Assembly: GCA_030652805.1 (NCBI GenBank)
Contig: JAUSPT010000024.1
Coordinates: 1-64,000 of the forward strand
From: a bacterium
GTDB lineage: Bacteria > JAHJDO01
Reading direction: 5' to 3'
DNA length: 64,000 bases
Shown: positions 8,993 to 17,486 of the stretch, piece by piece
Layout of the letters: the number at the start of each line of letters is the position of its first letter
Numbering within the stretch: the stretch's first letter is position 1
Program-made: the position numbers and the translations under genes
The notes under the pieces: model-generated
Told to the model about the DNA's origin: nothing
The model's database searches: none
The model's input: only the letters and a program-made list of their open reading frames with translations

Positions 8993-10222
8993 ATGACAGT
9001 ACATGAAAATAAATATGTTCATAGAGAGCTTGAGAGCGTTTTAAAAAAAGTTGTCGAACATTTTCCTGCTGTAGCACTAACCGGCCCACGGCAATCTGGT
9101 AAATCTACTCTGCTTAAAAATATTTTTGGAGGAACTTATACTATTATTTCCTTTGATGATCCAATCACAAGGGAAAGAGCAATTTCTGATCCCAAATCAC
9201 TTATAAAGAGCGCTGGAGAAAAAATAATCTTTGATGAAATTCAGCATGTTCCTCAGATTCTTTCATACATCAAAATACTCATTGATAATGATCGTCATAA
9301 GTATGGAAGGTTTATCATTACAGGCTCGCAGAAGTTCAGTCTTATCAGGAACTTAGGAGATACTTTGGCAGGCAGAATCGCCTTGCTTGACCTGCTACCA
9401 TTTAGTATAGAAGAGAAAAAATGTGTATCTTTCTTGAAGAATGAATTATCTGATGCACAAGGTAATTTTGAACACTGTTGTCTTCGAGGTTCGTTTCCTG
9501 AGATTACTATTCATTCGGAGATGGATTCTGATATATGGTATGGCAGCTATCTTCAAACTTATTTAGAAAGAGATATTCGTACAATTTATAATATTGGTCT
9601 TTTGAGGGAATTTCAGCAGTTTCTGCGTTTATTGGCAGGCCGTTGCGCTCAAATATTAAATTTGAATAACTTTGCCAATGATTTAGGAGTGAGTGTTAAT
9701 ACGATCAAAAAATGGATTTCTGTACTGGAAGCGAGTCAGATTATATACATTTTATCACCTTATTATCGAAATTTGGGGAAAAGGATTACAAAGAACCCAA
9801 AGGTTTATTTTCTAGATGTCGGATTAGTTTGTTATTTAACAGGACTAAAGACTAAAGAACACTTGTTCAACGGTCCTTTGGCAGGGGCATTATTTGAGAA
9901 TTTTGTTATTCAGGAAACAGTTAAATATTTCTCTGGTAAAGGAATAAGACCAAATCTTTTTTATTTGCGAACTCATAACGGTATGGAGGTGGATTTGATT
10001 ATAGAGAAAGATATGCAGCTGTTTCCATTTGAAATCAAGCTAACCAAGACTCCAAGTATGGGTATTGCGGCACCTATTGAGAGGTTTAAAAAGATATTTT
10101 CAAAGCTAAATGTCAGCTCTGGCAAAATTGTTTCCTTGACGGACGAGGATATGCCTTTAACAGAAAGTGTTTCAGCTCTGACTGTAAATTCTTATCTAAA
10201 GTGCCTGGATAGTTTTATTTGA
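8993..10222 (+). CDS. AAA ATPase with DUF4143 domain
   Basis: A 409-residue protein. The P-loop GPRQSGKST is at residues 31-39, followed by Walker B IIFDEIQHVP and a sensor-like FIITGSQKFSL. The middle region has the usual SYLQTYLERDIRTIYNIG and a winged-helix-like NNFANDLGVSVNTIKKWISVLE. The C-terminal DUF4143 part ends with MEVDLIIEKD and FPFEIKLTK, a PD-(D/E)xK-like arrangement. The family is widespread, patchily distributed and often mobile; its biological role is not established. The gene lies exactly between a dead 5' copy and the intact copy of an amidohydrolase gene, which indicates insertion or duplication at this place. Its stop is 8 bases before the amidohydrolase ATG. A second, different member is at 55302. 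Confidence 0.85.
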   Translation: MTVHENKYVHRELESVLKKVVEHFPAVALTGPRQSGKSTLLKNIFGGTYTIISFDDPITRERAISDPKSLIKSAGEKIIFDEIQHVPQILSYIKILIDNDRHKYGRFIITGSQKFSLIRNLGDTLAGRIALLDLLPFSIEEKKCVSFLKNELSDAQGNFEHCCLRGSFPEITIHSEMDSDIWYGSYLQTYLERDIRTIYNIGLLREFQQFLRLLAGRCAQILNLNNFANDLGVSVNTIKKWISVLEASQIIYILSPYYRNLGKRITKNPKVYFLDVGLVCYLTGLKTKEHLFNGPLAGALFENFVIQETVKYFSGKGIRPNLFYLRTHNGMEVDLIIEKDMQLFPFEIKLTKTPSMGIAAPIERFKKIFSKLNVSSGKIVSLTDEDMPLTESVSALTVNSYLKCLDSFI

Positions 10223-10230
10223 AAGAAACA

Positions 10231-11799
10231 ATGAAACCCTTAAACTTTTTTGATTCCAACGGAATTTTGGGACAGCCTGTATTTTCAAGTTCTACAGGCA
10301 AATTCGAATCTTATCTCGGTTCTGAGAAACTTATAAAAGAAATGGATCATTTCGGTATTGATTGTACTCTTGTATCTCACTGGGATGCAGTCAATGATCA
10401 TCCATCTAGCGGCAATGCAAAATTGATAGAGGAGATTAAAGGGCATAATAGATTGTTTCCATGCTGGTTTGTTATCCCTCATCACACAGGAGAAATGCCT
10501 GAACCGAAGAAACTCATTAAAGAAATGATCTCCAAAAATGTCAGAGCAGTGAGATTATTCCCTATATTTCATAATTTCAGTATGGAAGAATGGTCAATAG
10601 GTCCTCTGCTGAAAGAACTGGAAAAGAACAATATCCTTGCTATTGTTCACTGTCCTACGGATAAGTTATATGACATCTGCAAAAAGCATAAAGAGCTTAA
10701 TATTGTGGGATTAGCTCCATTAAGAGAACTTTATCCTCTTCTTGAAAAATTCGACAATTTATACGCTTCTCTGGAATACTATCCTGATAACAATCTGGTA
10801 GAGGACATATGCAGGCGTTTTGGAGCACACAGACTTGTATTTGGAACAAGGCAGAAGGATCCATATGACACTCATTCTAATGTTTCAGCTAACTGGGTAT
10901 CCGGTCCAACAAAGGCTATGGTTGAGTATGCCAATATTACTGATGAAGAAAAACAAATGATAGCAAGCGGTAATTTGAAAAAATTATTAAAAATATCTTC
11001 CTGCCCGTTAATTAAACATAAGCCGCTTCCGAAACTTCCCTGCCCCATCATTGATTCTCATTTTCATCTGGGTGATATTGCATATAAGTACAAATCGGGG
11101 ACTGATGTAGGCTCAATAATTAAAACTATGGATATTATAGGAGTAAATAAACTATGCATAAATTCCACAAGTGCGGTTAATGGTGCAACTCACTATGATG
11201 GAAATAATTATATCGGGTCTATATGCAAAAAATATCCTGAGAGATTTATTGGGTTTGCCGTAATTAACCCTAATTTCAATGATACTGAGGATGAAATCAA
11301 GAGATGCATTGAAACATTGGGATTAAAAGGAATAAAAATTCATCCGAGGATTCATCAGTGTAAGCTTTCTGATAAAAAATATAAACCTGTTTGGGAAGCT
11401 TCTGAAAAATACGGAATCCCTATACTTTCGCATACTGGAGAAGGTCAATTCGGAAGCAGTCCTGAAGCATTTGAACACATATCCGGGAAGTATCCAAAAG
11501 GAATATTTTTACTCGGTCATTCTGGAGATAATCTGGAGGGGCTGAATATTTGTATCGAAATTGCCAAAAAAAGGGATAATGTCTATCTTGGGACATCTGA
11601 TATTGTGTTTGCATATAACGGAATATTAGAATATACAGTTAAACAAATTGGTGCAGATAAAATCTTGTTTGAATCCGATGCCTGTTATCTGGATTTCAAG
11701 TACTCGCTGGGTATTATTCTCTATGCGAAGATAAGTGACGAGGATAAGGCAAAGATATTAGGTCTTAATATGGCAGGAATATTAAAATTGAAACATTAA
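10231..11799 (+). CDS. Tandem-domain amidohydrolase (COG2159-type), two barrels fused
   Basis: Start at ATG 10231 is preferred over TTG 10219 because the duplicated remnant at 8687 begins at the equivalent ATG. The 522-residue protein contains two consecutive metal-dependent hydrolase barrels. The C-terminal one (about residues 270-522) has the metal motif IIDSHFHLGD (HxH), GLKGIKIHPRIHQ, ILSHTGEGQFG, FLLGHSGD and ILFESDACY, so it looks active. The N-terminal one (1-260) opens with NFFDSNGILGQ, where HxH is missing, and carries weaker versions of the later motifs (VRAVRLFP, AIVHCPT, LVFGT). It is probably a non-catalytic partner. The family includes decarboxylases and hydrolases of cyclic and aromatic acids; substrate unknown. 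Likely co-transcribed with the SDR gene 12 bases downstream. Confidence 0.75.
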   Translation: MKPLNFFDSNGILGQPVFSSSTGKFESYLGSEKLIKEMDHFGIDCTLVSHWDAVNDHPSSGNAKLIEEIKGHNRLFPCWFVIPHHTGEMPEPKKLIKEMISKNVRAVRLFPIFHNFSMEEWSIGPLLKELEKNNILAIVHCPTDKLYDICKKHKELNIVGLAPLRELYPLLEKFDNLYASLEYYPDNNLVEDICRRFGAHRLVFGTRQKDPYDTHSNVSANWVSGPTKAMVEYANITDEEKQMIASGNLKKLLKISSCPLIKHKPLPKLPCPIIDSHFHLGDIAYKYKSGTDVGSIIKTMDIIGVNKLCINSTSAVNGATHYDGNNYIGSICKKYPERFIGFAVINPNFNDTEDEIKRCIETLGLKGIKIHPRIHQCKLSDKKYKPVWEASEKYGIPILSHTGEGQFGSSPEAFEHISGKYPKGIFLLGHSGDNLEGLNICIEIAKKRDNVYLGTSDIVFAYNGILEYTVKQIGADKILFESDACYLDFKYSLGIILYAKISDEDKAKILGLNMAGILKLKH

Positions 11800-11811
11800 A
11801 GGGAGTAAGGT

Positions 11812-12576
11812 ATGCGATTAAAAGATAAAGTTGCTGTTATCACTGGGGCTGGTGCTGGAATGGGAAGAGCTGTAGCTCTCCGCTTTAGTAAAGAAGGGGC
11901 AAAAGTTGTTGTAGTTGATATCAACGAGAAAAATGGGAAAGACACAGTAGTCTCTATTACAAAAGCTGGAAATGATGCGATTTTTATCAAAGCTGATGTT
12001 TCCAAAACAAAAGAAGTAAAAAATATGTTCAAGGTAACTATTGAAAAATATGGAGCATTGCACATTCTCTATAACAATGCTGGAATCTTCCTCAGGGGAA
12101 TTGATAACTGTGTAACTGAGGTTTCAGAAGAAACATGGGATAGATTTATGGATGTTAACTTGAAAAGCGTATTTCTTTGCTCTAAGTATGGCATTCCAAA
12201 AATAATAAAAAGCGGAGGAGGTTCTGTAATTAATGTTTCTTCAAGCGCTGGTATAATTGCATCTAAAAACGTTGACAGTTATACTGCGACTAAGGGAGCA
12301 ATTATTTCTCTAACACGGTCTATGGCTGCTGAATACGCTCCGCAGAAAGTTTGCGTAAATTGCATTATTCCGTGTGGGATTGATACTCCAATGCTCGATG
12401 AAAGCAGAAAAAAACCAGACTGGGACGAAAAAAAGCACTTATCTAAAATTCCAGCAAGAAGATTTGGAAAACCGGAAGAGGTTGCTAATATGGCGTTATT
12501 CCTGGCATCAGACGAAGCATCCTATGTTGTAGGAGCCGTTTTCGTAATTGATGGAGGAATAACATCTTCCCTTTAA
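11812..12576 (+). CDS. Short-chain dehydrogenase/reductase (SDR), classical type
   Basis: A 254-residue classical SDR. It has the NAD(P) motif TGAGAGMG (residues 11-18), VVDINEK after the second strand (an Asp there favours NAD), LYNNAGIFLRG, the Ser of INVSSSAGI and the active-site YTATKGA. It ends with the typical FVIDGGITSSL. It oxidises or reduces an alcohol/ketone on a small metabolite; the substrate is unknown. It follows the amidohydrolase by 12 bases (SD GGGAG) and probably shares its pathway. Its stop codon abuts the stop of the convergent Trm112-like gene with no bases between. It differs from the FabG at 37324, which belongs to a fatty acid cluster. Confidence 0.88.
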   Translation: MRLKDKVAVITGAGAGMGRAVALRFSKEGAKVVVVDINEKNGKDTVVSITKAGNDAIFIKADVSKTKEVKNMFKVTIEKYGALHILYNNAGIFLRGIDNCVTEVSEETWDRFMDVNLKSVFLCSKYGIPKIIKSGGGSVINVSSSAGIIASKNVDSYTATKGAIISLTRSMAAEYAPQKVCVNCIIPCGIDTPMLDESRKKPDWDEKKHLSKIPARRFGKPEEVANMALFLASDEASYVVGAVFVIDGGITSSL

Positions 12577-12756
12577 TCAATTCTCTTTTGGCACGTAATC
12601 CACTGTTTCATCAATCAACATAACAGGGATACCTTCTCTTATTGGATAGTATTTCTTGCAGGCGTCGCATACAAGCTTATCCTCGCCTTCAAGCCTTATA
12701 TCCCCTTTGCATTTTGGACACGCCAGGATATCCAGAAGTTCCTTGTCTATTGCCAT
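12577..12756 (-). CDS. Small Trm112-like zinc-ribbon protein
   Basis: A 59-residue reading frame. It starts MAIDKELLDILACPKCKGDI, then has DKLVCDACKKYYPIREGIP and ends VMLIDETVDYVPKEN. The two CxxC pairs (CPKC and CDAC) and the YPI-xxGIPVML ending are the signature of bacterial Trm112/YcaR-type proteins. In eukaryotes and archaea Trm112 activates methyltransferases; in bacteria these small proteins are often next to lipid A or sugar-transfer genes and their role is less certain. SD GGAGAAAAT precedes the ATG. It is 21 bases upstream of the glycosyltransferase on the same strand side but encoded after it in transcription order, so it may be the last gene of the minus-strand envelope operon. 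Confidence 0.85.
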   Translation of the reverse strand: MAIDKELLDILACPKCKGDIRLEGEDKLVCDACKKYYPIREGIPVMLIDETVDYVPKEN

Positions 12757-12777
12757 AGTATTTTCTCCTTTTATCTG

Positions 12778-13875
12778 TTAAACAAATTCTTTTTTGTAGA
12801 CTTCTAATGTTTTTTTTGCAGTATCTTGCCAGTTGAATTTCTCTATTTGCTTTATGCCCATCTTTATCATATCCTCTCTCAATTTGCTATCAGAAATAAT
12901 TTTTTCTATTGCTTCAGCCAGAGAATCTGCATCCTTAGGCTCTACAGTTATGCCTGCATTACCAACAACTTCAGGCATTGAGGATACATTGGATGTCACA
13001 ACAGGCACTCTGCTTGCCATCGCTTCTACAAGCGGCAAACCAAACCCCTCATAAAGAGAGGGAAAAACAAATACATCACATATCTGGTAAAGAGATGGTA
13101 AATCCTCAAAATCTATGTTCTGGAGGAAAACTATGTCTTTATCCACATTAAACTGTTCTGCATAAATTTTCAGTTCTCCAATTCTCTCCTTTTTCCCTCC
13201 AACCAAAAGAAGTTTTTGCTCTATACCTTTTTTTCTGAGTTTTGAATATGCTTCAATAAGCGCTTCAATATTTTTATGTTTCTTCATATTGCTTATATTA
13301 AGTATGTATTTTGCGTGTAGATTTAATTTGTCTCTCAACTTTTCACATTCTTCTTGAGACGCATCTCTCTTAAAGATTTCAGAGACTCCATTATGAATTA
13401 CAACAACCTTATCTTCTTTCACACCTAAATAATTCACTATATCAATTTTTGTATTTTCAGATACAGCTATTATCTTTTTTGCTCTTATTGCCATCAGCTT
13501 AAACAATGACCTGGCATAGAAATATGCAGGTCTGGATTTGAGAAACTGAGGGAAAATAAGATGTATTAGATCATGAACAGTAACTATCATTTCTCCCTCA
13601 TATATAACAGGGATATTGTAATGCGGGCAATGCAGAAATTCTACATTCCAGAGCTTTAAAGGCTCAATAACTTGTTCACTTATACTATAAATTGGCGAAT
13701 AAAACTCCTTTATGAAAACATTAGGCTTTTGAGTATATTTAGAAAGCGCTTCCTTTTTGCCTAACAAAATATAGGCGTTGGACTTATCAATATCAAAGAT
13801 ATTTGTAAGCAGATTTTTTGTATAAGTACCAATACCCGAATGCAAAATCATTCTGGCATCTATTGCAATACGCAA
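12778..13875 (-). CDS. GT4-family glycosyltransferase (GT-B fold)
   Basis: A 365-residue enzyme beginning MRIAIDARMILHSGIGTYT, the glycine-rich acceptor-side loop. The C-terminal nucleotide-sugar half contains ILNISNMKKHKNIEALIEAY and the E-x7-E signature in PSLYEGFGLPLVEAMASRVPVV, then SMPEVVGNAG. It is cytoplasmic or peripheral to the membrane and transfers a sugar from a nucleotide donor to a growing surface glycan. It starts 2 bases after the stop of another GT4 gene (13878), and radC precedes that, so all three are probably one transcript. Donor and acceptor cannot be assigned. Confidence 0.88.
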   Translation of the reverse strand: MRIAIDARMILHSGIGTYTKNLLTNIFDIDKSNAYILLGKKEALSKYTQKPNVFIKEFYSPIYSISEQVIEPLKLWNVEFLHCPHYNIPVIYEGEMIVTVHDLIHLIFPQFLKSRPAYFYARSLFKLMAIRAKKIIAVSENTKIDIVNYLGVKEDKVVVIHNGVSEIFKRDASQEECEKLRDKLNLHAKYILNISNMKKHKNIEALIEAYSKLRKKGIEQKLLLVGGKKERIGELKIYAEQFNVDKDIVFLQNIDFEDLPSLYQICDVFVFPSLYEGFGLPLVEAMASRVPVVTSNVSSMPEVVGNAGITVEPKDADSLAEAIEKIISDSKLREDMIKMGIKQIEKFNWQDTAKKTLEVYKKEFV

Positions 13876-13877
13876 GA

Positions 13878-15062
13878 CTAATCCTTTCTTAGAGTGTCTT
13901 TTATTATTTTATCCAGATTGTCAACATGGAGCTTCCATGTGTAATTATTTTCCACAAATTCTCTTGCTTTTTTTCCCATGCGGGAAGCATTAAGAGGATT
14001 CTTAGCAAGATTAATGATTGCCTCTGCTATTTTAGAGGGGTCTTCAGCAGGTGTTATAAAACCTGTTTCCCCGTTAATAACGATTTCAGGAAGCGGATCA
14101 TAAGAAACAGTAATAACAGGAAGTCCTGATGCCATGTATTCAAATATCTTGAGAGGAGACCAGAAGAATCCGAAATCTTTTAATGGCTTATAATATGCTG
14201 CATTGTAAGGCGCAATGCCTACATCGGATACCGCCATAAAGTACGGCATCATTTCATATTTTTGTGTGCCGGTAAAAACTGCATACTGGCTCAAATGCAT
14301 ATCTCTGATTTTAGCTTTTACTTCATCCATGCACTCTCCTCCTCCAACAAAGAGAAACCGCACATTCTTAGCTTTGCTGACCACAGCTTTAACAAGTTCT
14401 GGAAGGTCAAGTGCACCATGCCACTTTCTGAATGTGCCTGCAAACACTACTGTAAACTTGTTTTCCAGATTGTACATTTTTCTGATTTTATTTGCTTTGT
14501 CTGTGTTTCGCAGTTCAGGTGCAAACATGTCTGTGTTTGCCGCCCATCTAACCTGCTCTATTTTTAGGCGGGCATGCTTAGGGACAACTGTAAGTGAAGT
14601 AGCTATAACCTTTTTTGCCTGTCTGAATTGAATATCTCTCCAGGTTCTAAGAAGATTAATAGTTGTTTTACATGTAATGTTATATCTCCATATAAGCTCT
14701 TCAGTATGAGGGCTGTTTACCTCAAGTATAAGCGGAATTTTCTTAAGCTTTGAATATATAGTTCCCACTCCGCCAAAGGTAACATATCTTTCAATGATTA
14801 TATCAAACCTTCTCATCAGTAGTTCCGGAAGCAGTTTAAGACCTGCAATAGAGAGAATTTTATTTAAATATTGCATGTTAGTGCGAAGGAGTTTCACCCC
14901 TTTTAAGTATTCAGAATGCGCTGATGTTCCTTGCTTTTGTGAGATTAAAGTTACTTCATATCCGAGTCTGGATAGATTTGAAGCAACCTCCCAAACATGT
15001 ACTGATCCGCCGTTATTCCCGGGGACAGTCTCTCCTGTTATGTATAACACCTTAATGCTCAT
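13878..15062 (-). CDS. GT4-family glycosyltransferase
   Basis: A 394-residue GT-B enzyme. The N-terminus reads VLYITGETVPGNNGGSVHVW, typical of the GT4 acceptor domain. The donor half has FTVVFAGTFRKWHGALDLPE, RFLFVGGGE and SPLKIFEYMASGLPVITVSY followed by PLPEIVINGETGFITPAED. It probably adds a sugar to an envelope polysaccharide. Its start codon overlaps the radC stop by four bases (ATGA-type coupling), and the next GT4 gene begins almost at once after its stop. The substrate is unknown. Confidence 0.88.
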   Translation of the reverse strand: MSIKVLYITGETVPGNNGGSVHVWEVASNLSRLGYEVTLISQKQGTSAHSEYLKGVKLLRTNMQYLNKILSIAGLKLLPELLMRRFDIIIERYVTFGGVGTIYSKLKKIPLILEVNSPHTEELIWRYNITCKTTINLLRTWRDIQFRQAKKVIATSLTVVPKHARLKIEQVRWAANTDMFAPELRNTDKANKIRKMYNLENKFTVVFAGTFRKWHGALDLPELVKAVVSKAKNVRFLFVGGGECMDEVKAKIRDMHLSQYAVFTGTQKYEMMPYFMAVSDVGIAPYNAAYYKPLKDFGFFWSPLKIFEYMASGLPVITVSYDPLPEIVINGETGFITPAEDPSKIAEAIINLAKNPLNASRMGKKAREFVENNYTWKLHVDNLDKIIKDTLRKD

Positions 15063-15751
15063 ATTAACCTGTGTTCCTTAAAACTGAAATAGCCTTCAAG
15101 TCCTATAATAATGTGATCCAGCACATTAACATCTACAGTACCGAGCGCTTTAATCAATACCTGTGTTATGTTCTTATCATCCTCTGAGGCTGTAAGACTT
15201 CCTCCTGGATGATTATGTGCAAGAATAACAGATACAGCTTTGTTCCCTAAAGCATGTTCCACTACCTTGCGAGGGTAAACCACTGCTTTATTTACAGTAC
15301 CAACGTGTATTGTCTCTACTTTAACAGGTCTGTTGGCTGTATTAAGGAAAATAACCTTAAAAATTTCATCCTTAGCTCCTCTTAATGAGGCTTGTAAGTA
15401 ATCATAGACTGCTTTTGGTGAAGATATTATATTCTCCTGTTCCAAAAGATTCTCTAACAAGTACAAGGGAACAGCCTCTCTAAATAGATTAATAAGAGTA
15501 GCTGCATTTGTGCCCATCCCATTTACTGTACTTAGCGCTTCTATTTCTGCATCAAAGACCCCTCTAACGCTTTTAAACTTTTTAAGCAATGCTTTAGCGA
15601 TTGGTTTTGTATCCTTACGAGATATTGCATAGGTAAGTATCAATTCAAGAATTTCATAATCATGCCAATTGCCAAATCCGCTCTTTAGGTACTTTTCTCT
15701 AATTCTCTGTCTGTGTCCCAGATAGTCAGGCTTTGCTATTTTATTTTTCAC
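15059..15751 (-). CDS. radC: RadC family JAB1/MPN-domain protein
   Basis: A 230-residue protein with an N-terminal helix-hairpin-helix-like region (DYEILELILTYAI, KFKSVRGVFDAEIEALSTVNGMG) and the C-terminal MPN/JAMM domain with AHNHPGGSLTASEDD, which supplies the zinc ligands HxH and Asp. RadC was named for a repair phenotype that was later withdrawn, and its true role is unsettled. It is often found near mobile and defence genes, as here beside a DUF1016 nuclease and a type I restriction system. It overlaps the downstream GT4 gene by four bases and follows the DUF1016 gene by 16 bases. Confidence 0.92.
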   Translation of the reverse strand: MKNKIAKPDYLGHRQRIREKYLKSGFGNWHDYEILELILTYAISRKDTKPIAKALLKKFKSVRGVFDAEIEALSTVNGMGTNAATLINLFREAVPLYLLENLLEQENIISSPKAVYDYLQASLRGAKDEIFKVIFLNTANRPVKVETIHVGTVNKAVVYPRKVVEHALGNKAVSVILAHNHPGGSLTASEDDKNITQVLIKALGTVDVNVLDHIIIGLEGYFSFKEHRLI

Positions 15752-15767
15752 CTTGAAATCCCTTCTG

Positions 15768-16814
15768 TCATCTTTGTTTTTCCTTTTCTATTTTCAGTTC
15801 TTTCCTCATAGACTTTTTTAGGGTTTTCGCGTCAGGAAGTTTTTCTTTAAACTCTTTTGGCAATCTTTTGGTTAGGTAATATTCAGCCACTCCTACGGGT
15901 TTTTTAACACTTCGTAAAGCGTACTCAACAACAATATTGTCTTTATCCGCACAAAGAATAATGCCTATCGGCGGATTCTCATCTTTTAATCTTACCTGTT
16001 CGTCCAACAGATGCAGATAAAAATCCATCTTACCAGTATATTCCGGCTCAAATTTACCGGTTTTAAGTTCAATCGCCACGAGACATTTTAGTTCGCGGTT
16101 AAAGAAGAGAAGATCGATAAAATACTCGTTATGCCCCAGCCTCAGCCTGTATTGATTGCCGATGAACGAAAACCCCTTGCCGAGCTCAAGCATAAACCGT
16201 TTCAGTCTATCCACCAGCCTTTTTTCTAATTCTCGTTCTAAAACAGGTTTTGCAATACCAAGGAAGTCTAAATTATAGACGCTCTTTATTGACTCATCAG
16301 CCTGTTCAGCAAGATGTTTTGGAAGGGCTTTAGGAAAATTGTGGGTTTTTCGCCTAAGGCTTAAAGCGTAAGCGTCCGCTTTTATTTGATTAAGAAGAAC
16401 ATTTCGCGACCAGCTCATCTCGACCGATGCTTTTAAATAATACGCTCTTTCTTTTTTGTTTTTGATCTTAGAAAAAATAAGAATGTTGTGCCCCCATGGC
16501 AATTCTCCAACAGCCTGTTGGAGAATTGGATCATCTTTGTACTCAAGATAAAATTGACGCATATACCAGAGGTTTTGAGCTGAAAACCCAAATGTGGTTT
16601 TAAAATCTTTCTGCAAATCATTTGCAAGTTTTTCAACGACTGCGTTCCCCCATTTATATTTTTCCTGTCTTTCTACAATCGTTTTGCCGATATCCCAATA
16701 TAGATTAATAAGCTCCTTATTAATTTTTCGGACGACCTTAATCCTGGACGAAAGGATACGTGATTTAATTTCCTTAAAAAAATTCCTATATTCTTTACTT
16801 AACGCATTTCCCAT
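15768..16814 (-). CDS. DUF1016 (YhcG-type) PD-(D/E)xK nuclease-domain protein
   Basis: ATG 16814 is preferred because GGAGATAAAC lies just before it; an alternative ATG is 12 bases upstream. The 348-residue protein has the N-terminal DUF1016 region (IKSRILSSRIKVVRKINKELINLYWDIGKTI, GKTIVERQEKYKWG, FSAQNLWYMRQFYLEY, LPWGHNILI) and the C-terminal nuclease-like part: YFIDLLFFNRELKCLVAIELK with the D-x-ExK pattern, then DEQVRLKDENPPIGIILC. The family is common in mobile and defence contexts. It lies between radC and the restriction-modification operon on the same strand, supporting a defence-island reading. Its molecular target is unknown. Confidence 0.88.
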   Translation of the reverse strand: MGNALSKEYRNFFKEIKSRILSSRIKVVRKINKELINLYWDIGKTIVERQEKYKWGNAVVEKLANDLQKDFKTTFGFSAQNLWYMRQFYLEYKDDPILQQAVGELPWGHNILIFSKIKNKKERAYYLKASVEMSWSRNVLLNQIKADAYALSLRRKTHNFPKALPKHLAEQADESIKSVYNLDFLGIAKPVLERELEKRLVDRLKRFMLELGKGFSFIGNQYRLRLGHNEYFIDLLFFNRELKCLVAIELKTGKFEPEYTGKMDFYLHLLDEQVRLKDENPPIGIILCADKDNIVVEYALRSVKKPVGVAEYYLTKRLPKEFKEKLPDAKTLKKSMRKELKIEKEKQR

Positions 16815-16850
16815 GTTTATCTCCATTATTCATTTAAAATACTCCCTTTC

Positions 16851-16915
16851 TGTCATTGCGAGCCAAAGGCGGAGCAATCTCGTTTGTCATTCTCCGAATT
16901 GATCTGGGAATCCAG
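16851..16915. repeat. Dispersed TCATTGCGAG-type repeat remnant
   Basis: TGTCATTGCGAG followed by GAGCAATCTCG, then TTGTCATTCTCCGAATTG and GGGAATCCAGA. These segments belong to a repeat type that is scattered between genes in many environmental bacterial genomes. The core is also present inverted at 45273-45283 (CTCGCAATGAC). It occupies the gap between the DUF1016 gene and the hypothetical gene. Confidence 0.6.
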
Positions 16916-16977
16916 ATGGTTAAGGTTTGACATTGTTTTTTAAAGGTCGCTGTGTCATTATCCCTCATTTTTTTCTT

Positions 16978-17427
16978 TTATCTGAATCCTATCCTCGGAT
17001 TATCAATTTCATTCGCTTGGTTTTTCCAATATTCCAGTGTCTCATCCGGTGTAGAAAATACTCGTATTTTGTTTTTGTTAGAATTTTTAGACATAGGAAA
17101 ACAGAGAAGATAACTCTTTACTTCTTCTCCTTCTTCAATTTTACTAATTTCGTTGTGGTAAATACCAATCTTAATAATGTGAGAAAATATTTGTAAAAGG
17201 AATTTGTCTTGGTCTATTTGTTTCTCATTTATATTCCATCTTACAAGCACTTTGTTAGCAATTCCCATATCAACTACAGACCAATCTTCATTGTCTTTAA
17301 GGATTTTAAAAAATTCATAATAGGAGGACTCCCTCTTATTGAGACGAAAACCTAGTCCATTATCCTTAAATGAGTATTCCGTTTTCCCTATACAAAACTC
17401 ATTATCCTTTATATTTTCCATTTTCAT
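16978..17427 (-). CDS. Hypothetical protein in the restriction-modification locus
   Basis: I do not recognise this 149-residue soluble protein. The ATG at 17427 is chosen because AAAGGAGAATC precedes it; a longer frame begins 36 bases upstream without a ribosome-binding site. No signal peptide or membrane helix is seen. The sequence is rich in Lys, Glu and aromatic residues (SYYEFFKILKDNEDWSVVD, KVLVRWNINEKQIDQDK, HNEISKIEEGEEVKSYLLC). It lies 60 bases downstream of the HsdM-HsdS gene on the same strand and upstream of the DUF1016 gene. That position suggests an accessory or cargo gene of the defence locus, but nothing in the sequence proves it. Confidence 0.55.
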   Translation of the reverse strand: MKMENIKDNEFCIGKTEYSFKDNGLGFRLNKRESSYYEFFKILKDNEDWSVVDMGIANKVLVRWNINEKQIDQDKFLLQIFSHIIKIGIYHNEISKIEEGEEVKSYLLCFPMSKNSNKNKIRVFSTPDETLEYWKNQANEIDNPRIGFR

Positions 17428-17486
17428 GATTCTCCTTTTTGAAATTAGTGAAATTAGAGACACATCCCATTTTCTGGTATTTTAAC

